Shown here one piece after another: positions 1 to 13,300 of a stretch of 64,000 bases of DNA (position 1 is the first letter of the stretch; each line of letters begins with the position of its first letter). The stretch comes from Reticulitermes lucifugus. Lineage: Eukaryota; Arthropoda; Insecta; Blattodea; Rhinotermitidae. The translations under genes were made by a program, and so were the position numbers. The notes beneath the pieces are model-generated. The model had not been told where the DNA came from. It saw only the letters and a list, made by a program, of their open reading frames with translations, and made no database searches. The stretch is from NCBI GenBank assembly GCA_026260175.1, contig JAKCWW010000315.1:12661-76660 (forward strand), given 5' to 3'.

Positions 1-167
1 TCCTCCTCCTCCAATATATTTAATTATCATCATTTATGTATAGTTAAAGCCACACTGGGCAAAACCATATTGGACACAGGGTTGCAGTATTCATGACTTG
101 TTTTGCTGATTGCATGCTTATTTGATGAACATGTCTTACAATCACACGTGTGTTTTATTTGTTTCAG

Positions 168-1345
168 ATACAGTGTCAGAGAAGTACCTGAATCTTCAGT
201 TTAGCCAGTTTGGCAACGTTACTCACGTTACTGTTGATCGTGAACGAGGGCATGCTCTCATTTATTTTGAACAGGTAGATGTTTATTTCACCATTCAAGT
301 TGTATTATGTACATCTTTAGAATGTGAGACCTGTGGTCCATTGAATGTTCATTGTATGAATTGGACTGTGAGGTAAGAGAGTATTTAAAAGTTAAGGGCT
401 TAAATTCACTGCCAAACTATAAACTTACACTTACACTTGGAACAGGGTGAGGGGTAGAAGGGATGATTTTGACTCTGCTCTTGCAGTCTGTACTTTCAGA
501 CTGCTTTGTGAAAATGATGTATGAAGAAGTGCATTGTATTGTAATTATTTTGAATATTACATAAGTCTTAGTACAGGGAAATTATTATATCTAACAGCTT
601 ATGTCCCTGTGTCACTGATACTCTTTCACATGATGGCAAGCAGTGCAGCGCTTGCTGCTGTTCCAATATACCGTGCATCGGGGTCGACGTGTTTTAGTTA
701 GCGTATTGTAGTTAATTTTAGATTTTTATTCATTACATTTAAAGAAGGTGCTGGGAATGTTCTCCTTTCGCTCACAGACACGCATTACGACTCACAAACA
801 CATTGTTGATTGTATGTCAAAGTTGTGTAAGTTACATGTGTTGATTGGAAGTGACTAGTGACAGTTCTGAGATAAAATAATTTTCCTATTTAATAAGGTC
901 TCCATTTAATGTTTTTTTGACAGTGAGTGTAAATACCATACCAAAGAGGTTCTTAAATTGACGGAGTTTGACGAGGTAAGGCAGGACTTAAAAAATTAAT
1001 GGTGTACAAGGATTAACCTTGAACTGAGAAATACTAAGAGAGGATTTCACATAGTTTCCTTGTCTGGAGCATGTTAGGAGTGAAACTTCATGTTAACATT
1101 TTGAATTTTATGGTTTCATAATATAATTTTCTCCCACATTTAAATTTAATTATTTCAAAACAAATTTCTCTGCAGATCCCTTATGCTCAAGATGCTGTGC
1201 GTGAAATGAGGGGAGTGCTACTTCGTGGTCACAAACTACAGGTTGACTTTGCTTCTCGAGAGTGCCAAGAAGCATTTTATGAGCACTTAGAGAAGCAGGG
1301 ACATGCTGTTGGTGGTGAGCGGCCGTGGGAACGTTATGATAGCAA
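168..1345 (+). other. spen: RRM-coding exons of spen (last RNA-recognition motif)
   Basis: Exons 168-274 and 1176-1345 encode the C-terminal two thirds of an RRM. The RNP1-like strand reads HALIYFEQ, followed across the intron by IPYAQDAVREMRG and the last strand HKLQVDFASREC, then the family-typical EAFYEHLEKQG tail. This matches the fourth and last RRM of human SPEN best (compare IEYAQAAVKE and KVDFANRESQ), as known from the family. The first beta strand and RNP2 must lie upstream of position 168. Confidence 0.85.
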
Positions 1346-4300
1346 GTAAGTTGGTTGTGTCATGTTACCAGTTGGGTTAGTGTTGAAGAGCATTAAGAAG
1401 TTTCTTTTGAGGTCTCCTGTGGAAGTATTTGAGACATTGATGCACATGCACAGATGCATGCATCTACCTCTCCAGGTATGTTTACAAATAGTATATAGAA
1501 TTGCAGTATGTACAGCACTTGTACACTTGAGTGCTAAGCTCTTGACTTCTGAGCAAGTTGGCCTGAAGCTGTAGTGCTTGTGACTTGTTTTCAGGAAGTG
1601 CAGAGTTTGACTCAGCTGGGTCATCAACTATCCTGACAGGGTTTTTTGTGGTTTATCTCAGTCACTCCTTACGGATGTCAGGCTAGTGTCTGATGTTAGG
1701 TCATGACCTCTTTCACTGTCTTACCAGTTTGTTTTTTTACTCTCATTCTACCATTTGATGCTGCATACTCAGAGTAACTGAGAGCATGGTGACATAAACT
1801 ACAAAACATAACAGACTTGTTTGTTTGAGCCTAAGATGATGGATTAGAAGAAAAGCGGTGTGTAAACGATGTGTGATGAGGAACTTCACAGTCTGTTTTC
1901 CATAATACTGTTCAGATGATTAACCTTTTAAAGACCTGTGTTTGCAGGTAGGAAAATGACCCATTGAAATGCACTTTATATATTAGGAAACAAGGAAGTT
2001 CACAGCATTTAAAGATATGCTGCATAATCTCTGTTTTATTTTCCATAAAGTGACATATTATTTCATAATTTTATCTTTTTCTGTTCAAATAATACATTTT
2101 TCACAAGCCATGTGCTAAAATTTAAATACCCACTCTGGTTGACTAAAGGTTGAAGTGAAAAGGCTGAAATGAGTAGGATACACAGTATGTACAGAGGAAA
2201 CAAATAATGCATACAAAACTTTGACTGTAAAATTAAAGGAATGAATCTGCTTGGATAACCTAGGTATGGATGTGAGCACAGTACAAAAATAGTGGACCTC
2301 AGGAGGTTGTGAAGATGTGAACTGAATTGAGTTGCTTTGTGGCTGGCTGTGTTGGTGGGCTTTTGCTATTATGCTGCTATCTTTGGCTTTCATAATGGAA
2401 TTTATTGACCAGCTATGTAAAATCCTATGCTCAAAAAAGACCCTGTGCTTCGAGTTGGTTGTATAATTTGTTTTAGATCTACGGTGTAAATTTTACAACT
2501 ACAAATTTTGTTCTCTGCTAAACTTATGGACTTTCTGAGACCTAATACTCCAACAGTTGATTTTGTGACTGGTATAGATGGCATATACCTGATTTTTAAA
2601 ATCTCGTCATCCGATTATTATTTACAGGAAAATAAAAAGTTGTAAAATGTTAGGCCCATACCATGTTTCCAAAGTCTGTATCAAGCTGTAGGTACTTTGT
2701 TGTGCATCGTCATGATCTTTGGAGTAAATGGAAGCCTGCTTAAGAAGTTAATATATTCCATCTTATCGGATGTATAGAGATGGACACAATGGAGAATCTG
2801 AACAAGAGACATCAAGAACAAAGTGGCAAATTATTGGGAACTTTTAAAAGTATTCCTACATTTCTGTGATTTTGATGGATGTTGAAATGTTACTTGAACT
2901 CTGTAGCTGATGCATATGCTGAATAATCAGTGTGAGCAACTTGTTTTCAGTTAAATTTTCCGCATTTCCCTAAACTTCTGCCTTATCTTCTGGGTAGAAG
3001 CACTGCAAACCAGATGGTTACAATCAGCATGCAGAAACAAGTTTTTTTTTTTTTTGTTCCATGTACAGCAGCCGGGAGGTTCAGGCTGGGAGGTTTGAGA
3101 CAACAGTTGTTGTTCCGGGTGCACGATTCACGCGATACGAAACACCGCAACGTCCACGAGCTGCATCATACAGTCGTACTGCAAACTGCAGTACCAGCAC
3201 TCCAGTAGCAGCTGCTGTTGGAACCACCATGGGACAGGGAAGGACAGCACCACGCACACAGCGGGCAGGACAGCGGTACGAATACTATGATACGGAGTAC
3301 CCTGACAGGAGATACAGGTCAGACATTCTTGTACTCCTTTTTGTGCTCTGAAGTGTATGTGTACTATTAGATTAACACCTTACAGTTTATTGTTATCATC
3401 TGTATGGCTTGGCTAATTGATACATTTCATCAGTAGCTTAGAGAAGGTAGTTGTGAAAACAGAGTAAAAGAAATTAAACAGTAATGGAAATAAATAAAAA
3501 AATCCAAACAACAGCAGTAGTAGCACAGTGAACATTGCCTGTTTGTGAATGCTGTGCTGTTTGTAGCATGATGATAAAGAAACAGAAGGAAGGAAAAGTA
3601 AGTCTGAGATATGTAACCATCATAATGATGTAAATAGCACAGAACCAATTATGTGTGAGTTACTGAAACTGAAGTTCTTACAGCTAAGCCAAACAGAGAC
3701 TGTGTGCTTGGTGTTTCAATTGTTGACTGTTAGTTCATTGTCTTTAATTTGCTGTAATGAGAATGGGGGACTGCAGCTTAGAATGTGGCCTGAATTTAAA
3801 AGATCTCTGTTGCAGAACAATTTCAGGGAGTGACTGTGTCTTGATTCAAAAGTTTGTCAGTGATGTCTTTTGCAAGGTGATTGCTGTTTGGGTACATGGT
3901 TATCGCTGCCAACACATGTGTGAACAGTGACTTGACAACTGGAGGGGTATATAGGGAAATGTGCTGGATGGGTAAAGCAGAATAGGCCAAGGGGGATGTG
4001 GAGGGGGTCAGTGTATGGGACCTCTTCCTACAGCTTAAATACACTTACTGCTAGTTTATATTTATGTATGCTCATGTTTTGTTCTTAGTGCACTTAGCAT
4101 AGAATGGTGGGTTTAACAGAGTGGCTTCAGTTTTGGTCCATGGAGGAAATCTCTTTCTGAGTTCAGTTATGTGTAGCATGTAAATGTGTATGAAGCTTTC
4201 ATTATTGATTATTTTTAAGCCTTATTTTGGCACATCTTATGGGTGGATGGTACTGTCTGTTACTACTGTGTTTTCTCTTATTTGACTTGCTCATGGCAGG

Positions 4301-7300
4301 GACCAGTGACAACCTATTGGTGATTGTGATGAACCTTGTTTCATGACAGCAGGTAATTTCTTGATTAGTTAGCCTCCTAGGTACATCGTGGGCCAGGCTC
4401 CAGAAGTACTGCGTCACTTAATTGACAGAGTGCACTCACGCATGCATTTAGGCTGAGGTTAAAAATGTACTTGCCAGTGGTGTGAACTGTAAACTGAGTT
4501 TGTTTTGTTGACGGAGAAGTAGGCCCTTTTCTTTAATGTTTAATGGCTTTGTATGGGACAAAGGATTGTCATAGAATTTTAAATAAGAAATGTTGATAAT
4601 CACAGTAGTGAAGACGTATATGAGGTGGAAGTTACATGAACTATAAATTGTTTGGTGTTTGCAGGAATTATGATGAATTCAGCCAGGGCAGTGCAGCGAG
4701 CCATGATGACTCTTACGAACAGGAGCTGCGTGATTATGGTTATTGTCAGCGTGAGCGTGGGGATAGTAGTCCATCACCTGGGGCATGTGAAGGTGAGACA
4801 TCTCTGCGGCGGAGTGTTGCCGTGGTGGCAGCACGGCCTGCTAAGAGCTGCAGTCCTGGGGACAAGATTCCCTGTGGTGAGGAGGACCCTGCTTATAAGC
4901 GCCATTCCCTGCAGAGTGTTGTCGTGAGCAGTGATGTCACTGCCCCTACTCAGCTGCCTCCTCCACCGAGCTCTGCGCAGCATCCACTTGATATCCGCCA
5001 CTTACAGAAGGAGAGGGTTCACATTCAGACCCTGCTGGAACAGTTGGAGAGCTCTGGTGACGACGATGGTGGCATGGTGAGCTCAGCACCAAAGAAGCGG
5101 CTCAAGCTTGCAAGTGATGATTGTGGAGAACCCCCACCTTCTTTGCCCATATGTGCAGTAGGACCAGGTGGAATGGACATGTGCTATGAAAATCATGGTG
5201 ATGTAGGTACGCCATCCTTGGTTGTGACAACCCACAACCATAGGAAGAGTGTGTCAGAAGTGCGAAGGTTATCAGATGTTAGTGGTAAGCACTGTAGCCG
5301 AAGACTTAGTACAGACAGTACATCAAAACATAGTGGGGGTGGGAGGGATATATGTGAAACACCTGCAGATCGCCTAGTGTCAGTGCAGTCATATTCCCCG
5401 CATCCTGTATGCAAGCGCCGTAAAACAGGGAGTAGTACTAGTGAAAGTGAGGATCGTGTGAGTTGTCGCAGTAGTAAGCATTCTCATCACCATCATCATC
5501 ATCAGCATGGAGAATCTGCTTCTGGCACATTGACTATTAGTGGGGGTGAGAGTGTGGATGGAAGTCGACCAGGTACCCCTTTGTGCGATGAAAGGCCAGA
5601 GAATCTGTTGCCACCCACGGAGCCTCGTCGATTACCCCGCGACCGGCTTGCCAGTGAGGGACCTTTATCACTTCCCCTACCCAGGTTTGCAGCACAGGTT
5701 CTCTCATCCACTACTCGTTTATCAGTTTCTATGTCCAGTATAACACCACCTGCTAGCAAAGCTGCTTCAGTGTCATCACCTCCTGCTGTTATAACTTCTC
5801 CACGGCCTGTACCATCACATTCGCAACCAGTTGTACATCAGCCCTCTCCCAGTCCTGTCCCAGCACCACCTCCAGCATCACCCCCACCGAGACCTGAGTC
5901 ACTCCTTTCATCATCGTCATCTGATTCTGAGCTGTCACCACCATCTCCCACACTTGAGGAGCGCATTCGCTCCTTGGATGAGAAGTATGAGAAATGGTCA
6001 GGTTCACGAGCACTGAGTGCAGCAGGGGGTGAAGCACTTGCAAAGTTGGATGCTGCAGTTGGTGAGCGTTTCAAATTCCGCCACAACTTACTTGACTTGG
6101 ACTTTAATGAAATACCACCATCAGACATTGTGAAATCAGTACTTGCCAAGAGAAGCGTGTTTGATGAGGACTCAAAGCGGCTTGAAAACGTTAGTGACAA
6201 ATATGAGCCCCGAGAATTTGTACCACATACACGCCCACTTGGTTTCTCAAGTGTGAGAACGACAACAGAGTGTACGAGGGACTTTCCGAGTGCAACACCA
6301 ACTAGATCAGTGGCTTTAGTTAATGACGGTGCTGGTACTTCAGGCACTTCTGGAATGAGCGGAAGAATGACGTCAGTTTCAAACGTTCCCAGCAGAACGG
6401 CAGGCACTCCACCATCACAGTCACCCTCTCATCTCCCTCCAAGGTCACCATTTTCATCAAGCACACCAAGCACATCTGGAGGACTGAGGTCACAGATGTC
6501 CCCTTGTCCAGTAGGTATTACCTCTATGCATGGCCCGTGTGGATCCAAATTACAGCAGCAACAGCCACAGCAACAGCAACAGCCTGTACCAAAGACTCCA
6601 AGTACTGGAGTGCCACCTGCTGCCAAGGGACTTCAGTATCCCTTCCCCAGCCACCCACCAGTTGTGCCAACCACCACAGTAGCTACTACTACAGCAACAA
6701 CTGCTTCATCATTGGTGTCCGTATCAAGTGCGGGAGTGTTACCTAGCTCGTCAATAACTGTGTCGACTTCTGCCACAGGAACTGTACTTTCACCTGAGGT
6801 AACAAGGACTTGTGTAGCAAGGCCTGTTGGGCCACTGACAAATACTACTACGTACTTGACAGAGGTGTCACGATCCTCGGTGCTGAGGCCATCTGTGACG
6901 GTCCTCACTACGGCTACAGGCACTAAACCTACCCCAGAAGTTGCAAGTAGGGTTCCTTTGAAACTTGTTTCTCCTGTATCCACCCCTTCTTCAACAACTG
7001 GCAGAGTTCCATCACCCGGTGTGTTACGATTACCAACATGTGTTAAGCCCTCCACCTCAACAGTAACATCTGTATCAATGAGTACTGCATTGGTTCCAGA
7101 TACTATTAGGACATCCACTGTGTGTGTTAAGAGTTCCAGTGGTACAGTGTCGTCATTGCCCGAAGTTACCAGGTCTCAGCCCCTGCCAACATACACATCA
7201 GCACGGGTTTTATCAACTGTTATTCCTTCTTCACAGTCAACACCAAAGGTCTCATCCACAATGGCTTCATCTATGCCAGCTAATATGAAAATTCCATGTA

Positions 7301-10300
7301 TTACAAGCAAGTCAAGTTCAAATGCTTTGTCAGCTGTTGCATTAACTGTAACGAGCTCATGCTCACAAGCATTACCACCAAAATCTTCAAAGCCAGTGGA
7401 GCAGTCAGGAAAGAGTCTCAAGGAACATAGTCCTGTTGCTGTTAGATTAGATGCTCTTCAGTCTAGCAACATTCCATTGGTAAAGTCACCCAGTGAAATC
7501 CCCATTGTGTCATGTAGTCCAAGAGTTGTCATTGTCCCAGTTTCTGTCACCAGTACTTGTGCACCTACTGTGACAACAGTGGTTGCATCTAGCACTGCAA
7601 CAACAACAGTATTAACCATGACCATGGCATCCACAGTTGCCACTTCTACAACTTTCACAACTTCAATGTCAACTCCTACAACGAATTCCTCCTCAGAGTC
7701 GACAAGATTGAACCTTAAGCCAAAATCCTGTCCTATATCAAAGAAAGAACAATCATTACAACCTCAGTCTCAACCCCCCTCTAAAGACAAACAGTGTGAT
7801 ACTGGCAAGCAGCCAGTTTGTTTGAAGAAAGAGTCCCTCCCAGCATTTACATCAAGTGCATTGAGTTCTTCCAAGAAAGATAAAGATAGTGGCAAAGAGC
7901 AAGATACAAAGACTAGCTCAAGCAGTAGTCACAAGTCCAGGACTTCAGTTCATGTGGAAGAGAAGAGAGATAGGAAAGAGAGTGTTGTTGGATCAGTGTG
8001 TGCTAGAAGGGATAGTGAGAAAGATGGGGTACATAATGACAGACCCCGGGAACGGGCAGAAAGCACAGAAAAGGATAAAAGAAAAGATAGGGAGTCCATG
8101 GAGTGTGCAGAGAGAGACAAAAGGAAAGATAGTCATTCCATGGATTCAGAAAAGGAGAGGAGGAAAGACAGTATTGATAGTGTGGAAAAGGAGAAACGAA
8201 AAGATGAGTGTACAGATAATCTGGATAGGAGAAAGGACGTGGAATTTGGTGACAAAGATAGATGGAAAGATGGACATGTTGAGAATATTGACAAGGATAG
8301 GTGGAAGGATATAGAAGAAAACCAGGAAAAGGACCAACAGAAAGAGACTCACAATACAGATAAGGAGTTTGAGTCTGTGATTGACACTGAAAAACGAACG
8401 GAGTATACAGAGAAACACAAGGAGCGCCGAAAGGAACGTGGAAGCAGCAGTGGTTCACCAGCCAGTATAGGGTGTAAGCGACGCATGAGCTCTCAAGACA
8501 GCATGGACAGTGTACCTGATGATGCAAAGCGCCTCAAGTTAGAGCATCGGAAGATTTCAGAGCGGCGTGACTCTAAGGACAGTGGACGTAGCAGCAGCAG
8601 CAGCAGTAAACGCAGTAGCAGTGAACGTCCACGAAGTCATGGCAGTGCCATTGCCACTGTCAATGCCAGTGCAAATTCTGACACCAAAAGTTTTGCTAAG
8701 CTCCTGGAAGATAAAATTCGAGAGGACAAACGTCAGCAGGGCAAGGATGATGCTGATCGCAAGAAGGAGGGTTGTGACAAGCACAAATCTAAAGACAAGC
8801 AGAAGAAAAAAAACAAGTCAGACAGGGACAGTCCCAAGGAAATGAGAGACTTTTGTAACAAACCTTCCAAGGACCCAACGCTTGACAAAGATTTATCTCC
8901 TAAATCTGGCAAAAAGAAGGATGACAGTGATCCTGAAGATAAGGATGATGGGAAACACAAGCACACCAAACGAGAAACAAAGGAGAAGAGAAAACAGATG
9001 AAGGAAGAGTTTGGAAGTAGTGAACTTCTCGATGAGAAAGGACGGGTAACAAAGAAGGATAAGGACAAGAGGAATATGAGTGAGCGGAGGAAAGAAGATT
9101 GCATAGGAAAGGATGATCAGAAGTTAACATCACAGAAAAAGGATGGTAAATCCCAGAAGAAGGAATTCAGTAATTCAGATTCTGACAGTGAAGATGGGAG
9201 TGGTGATGGACCCAAGAAACATTCCATATTTGATATTGTGGATGATGGCCCAGCATACATCTCTATGTATGACAAGGTTAAAGCTCGGTCTACTAAAAAC
9301 ATGCAGAAACAGGAGGAGGAGCGACGTCAGGAAATGATGAGAGAGAAGTTTGATTTGCTTAAGAAAAAGCGAGCAAAGCGAGAAGAGAAGAAGCGATCCA
9401 CTTCATGGGATGAAGACTCTGATTCAGATAATGATCATGGTGGCAAGTGTAAGCGTCATGTGAAACTAATGATTAGTAGTTCCTCTGAGGATGATGGACA
9501 ATCACGGTGTGATGGTGATGAGCCCAAGTTGAATAAAAGTAAACCTGTGGTGCGAATCAAGAAAGAGGATATTTGTACTGGAAAGTCTGATTCAGATTCT
9601 GACCTGCTTGGAAGAGCTGGCAAAGAAGTGCGCAGATCTGGCGTTGCTGGTAAGCAGGATGGGAGCGAAGATGATGATAGTTCAGCCCGATCCAAACATC
9701 CAACAGTGCCTGGTAAAAAGGGAAACCGCACCAAACTTATTTCTGATACATCTGAGGATGATACTGCAGTGGCCAGGTTTAAACCTAACGCACATAAGAT
9801 GTTAGATGCATATTCAGCTGATAGTGATGTTGATCAGGGATTTGCTGACTTAGATGATAAAGTACCTACCTCTAAAAAACCTGCTACAAAAAATAATAGA
9901 GTTGGCAAGGGTGCATTGGACTCCTCCATTGATGAAAGTAACAAGAAACTGATCTCAGATCTAACTAAAACTAGTACAGACAAACAGCAGAGTGTGAAGA
10001 AAGGTGGAAACAAAAACAAATTGAATAAAAGTGTGCTGGATTCCTCTGATGATGAATATAGCAGGAAGTTTCTCAGTGATGTGGTCAAATCAGATGTTTA
10101 TGTTGATGACAAGCAAGCCAGTTTAAAGAAATCATTTGTTAAAAACAGAACACCCAAAGATTCATTGGATTCATCAGATGATGATAGTTCAAGAAAATTG
10201 TCTGATGTACTGAAAACAGATTCTTATGGAAATGATAAACAGTTAAATTTAAAGAAATCTTGTATTAAAAATAAGCCACAAAACACCATGGATTCATCAG

Positions 10301-13300
10301 ATGATGAAAATATGAGAAAACTTCTGAGTGCTCCCAAGAGTGATATTTTTGGTGAAGAAAAACAGGCCCTGTTTAGGAAGTCTGTTCTGAAGAACAAAAC
10401 AGCCAAAAGTTTTCCAGATCTTACTACAGAGGAGACTACAAAGAAATTCTTGTCTGATATTGAAAAGGCAGATATTTTTGGAGAAAACGTTCAAGTGGAA
10501 AAGTGTGTCACAGTACAGTCAAAAACTGCTATGGCTCTAAGCAATTCTTCAGATTGTGAGGCTACTGCTGTGACACCTCCACCTCAACTTGACCAGAAAC
10601 CATCGTTCCATGGGAATTCTGTCGATAAGGGAAGTGATATGCCTCGAAAGAAGTCTCACAAAAAGAAACAAAAACGCCAGAAGAATTTGCAGCCTAGTGA
10701 AGATGGTCTTGGGAAAGTGGTTTCTGTGGAATCTGACCTAGCTGTGGATAAACCTGAGGTCATTGATAGCAAGCCAAAAGTAGATGGTGAAAGGAAGAGG
10801 CATAAACGTGAACGACGCAAATCAACTCATGGTAAGGGCATAGATGGTGAAGATAGTAAACAGACAAAAGCTCGTAAAAAGAAAGTTCCAAAGCCTGAGC
10901 TTGGTGTTCTGAAACCAGAGAGCAGTTTGAAACGTGATGAAAAGATGGAGGATATCTTTGGACCGTTATCAGATGATTCAGAGAGTGGACATATGAAGAC
11001 ATCCATTACCCCCAGTAATGGAGGCAGTGGTCGCATATATGACAAACTGCCAGGAAAGTGGCAGGTTTCCCTGGTGTATGGTTCAGATTCTGATTCAAAT
11101 GCATCATTTCTTGGTCCACGTATGGAGTGTTTTACTCCAGCGGCAGCCATTATGTCACGCCCCATTGAAAAGGAGCGTAAGAGACGTGATAAAAGGAAAC
11201 GAGATAAGAAAGCAAGCAGTGTGGAGTTTGTAGAGGCAGGTAGGGTGCTGGAAGCCAAGCTTCTCAGTTCTGGGGACTACTCTGATCAGGCATTGCCAAA
11301 GGCTCTTCTGTCATCATGTAAAATAGAGAAACATGAAGATGGTACTCTAAAGGAAGAAACAGGAAATAATGATGTTGATGTTTTTAGGTTTACAGATGGT
11401 GATGAAAGCTTGGAAGCTGCTACAGCTCTGTTGCTTGAGAAAGCAAAGGAAAAGAGAAAGAAACGTAAAAAGTCAAAAGAAGAGAAACAGAGCAGAAGGG
11501 AGCATCACCACCATCATCACCATGACAAGTCAAAGTCTTCACCTGAAAGGAAGTTAAGCATAACAAGTTCCCTGGAGGATAGCAAACCATCTCCCTTGTT
11601 GTCACCATCACTGTCCAGCTCGGAGATGCCAGTGAGTCCTCCTTTCAACAAACCTGCCCCAAATCTTACACCAGATGAACCACTGTCTGTTTCACCATCA
11701 CCTCATGATTCGGTTGTTATTTCAGTTTCTACTACCACAAAGATTGGTGAAAAGAAAAAGCCAGAAAAATTTATACCAGGGTTTGGTAGTGCAATTGATG
11801 ACATTATCCATGAAACTGCAGTTAAAAGTATATCAGAATTTGAGGTCCCCAAGCCCAAGGCAGAGCTTCTTGTGAAGGAAGAAACTGATGGCAAGGAAGA
11901 ACAAGGACTGCCAAAGAATGATGATGGACTCGGTAATGAGGAAGAGAAGCCCCGTGCTGTTATATCACAAGAGGAGACAGAGGATGCAGTTGCAGCATTG
12001 CTTGGAGAGTCATTTGGAGCAGACTTTACTCCTTCGGATTGTTACGTAGGTGAAGGCAATGGTAGTCCACACACTACCACACATGGAAGCACTGAACGTA
12101 CTCTGCCTACTGATGAAGATGAAGAGACACGCAAGGCCATAGAGGCCATTGATATGAAGCCTGACACACCACAGTCTGAACCTGACTTACAGATTGACAC
12201 TGACACAGATGGTGGTGGTGATCCAGAACCCAGTTATGCTGGCCTGCGGTTCAGTGGGGATGACCAGTCCCCTCGGACACCTGATGGAATTGATTTTTCA
12301 CGACCGCCAAGAACTCCTGACCTGCCATCTTCATATTACAGGCAGCAGCAGGGTGTTAAACCTTATGAACATGAGTCCCTGCTAACTAAACCAACCATGC
12401 AGCCTGTGTCATCACCATCAGTCATCAAACAAACGTCTCCTGCAAGTGAATCTGTAGAAGAGAAACCAGCGGAGCCTTTGGAGTGTGACCAGGATCAGTC
12501 ACTGCCTGAGAAACCAGTATCGCGTGAACAGCCAAAACCTCAGTCAGAACCTGAAACTGAACCAGACATTGCTGCATCTTCCAGTGGCACCAGTGACAAC
12601 CATGGTGGCCATGAACAAGAGGAAGATACACGTGTCACATCAGATTGTGATGAGACTGTCATTCCTATGCCGCCTTGCATAACATTTAAACCTAAGGAAG
12701 AGGCTGAAGGACAAGACTTTGATTTAGTGCCAGGGAAACCAAATGATGATGGTGTTGCTTCAACAGATGACAATCTTGAAAACACGAAAATAAAAGAAGA
12801 CAATACAGATGTAAGCCATATGTGCCATAAAGCCAAAGTGGAGCTACAAGCAGCACCAGTAGAAGTTCCTTCTTTGGAAATGGATCCATCATCCTCTCAC
12901 TGTCACAGTCCTGTCTTATCAAAATCAAGCCCTGTTCCTCTTCTACCACCAGATGACCTTTCAGCAGAGGTGCCAGACACTGTGAAGAAAGACATAGACA
13001 CTTCTTTGAAGGAGGAACCAAAATCACAAGATGAAAGCACAGAATTTGGACCATACCATTTTGATAAGGATGCTGTACACAAAGAGACTCTTGCAGACTC
13101 TGATATTACAGCATTCAAGAGCAGTGAAAGTGGCACAGGTCTAGACAGGAACTACATTTCTTCTACAAAGGAAGATAGTGGTTTTGTATCTGTTATCAAG
13201 GAAGAACATGCTAGTGATATTGCTAGAGAATCTGACTTTTCAGAACCTGAAACAGACATGAAAGCTGATACTGACTTTGTGACCAACCTACTAGCATCAG

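Noticed and set aside
5838-7118. Long minus-strand open frames opposite the giant spen exon
   Set aside because: They are mirror frames created by Ser/Thr/Val-rich codon usage on the plus strand; no independent gene features.
7889-9104. Overlapping plus and minus frames in the charged region of spen
   Set aside because: Lys/Glu/Asp-rich codons read in other frames give low-complexity shadows only.
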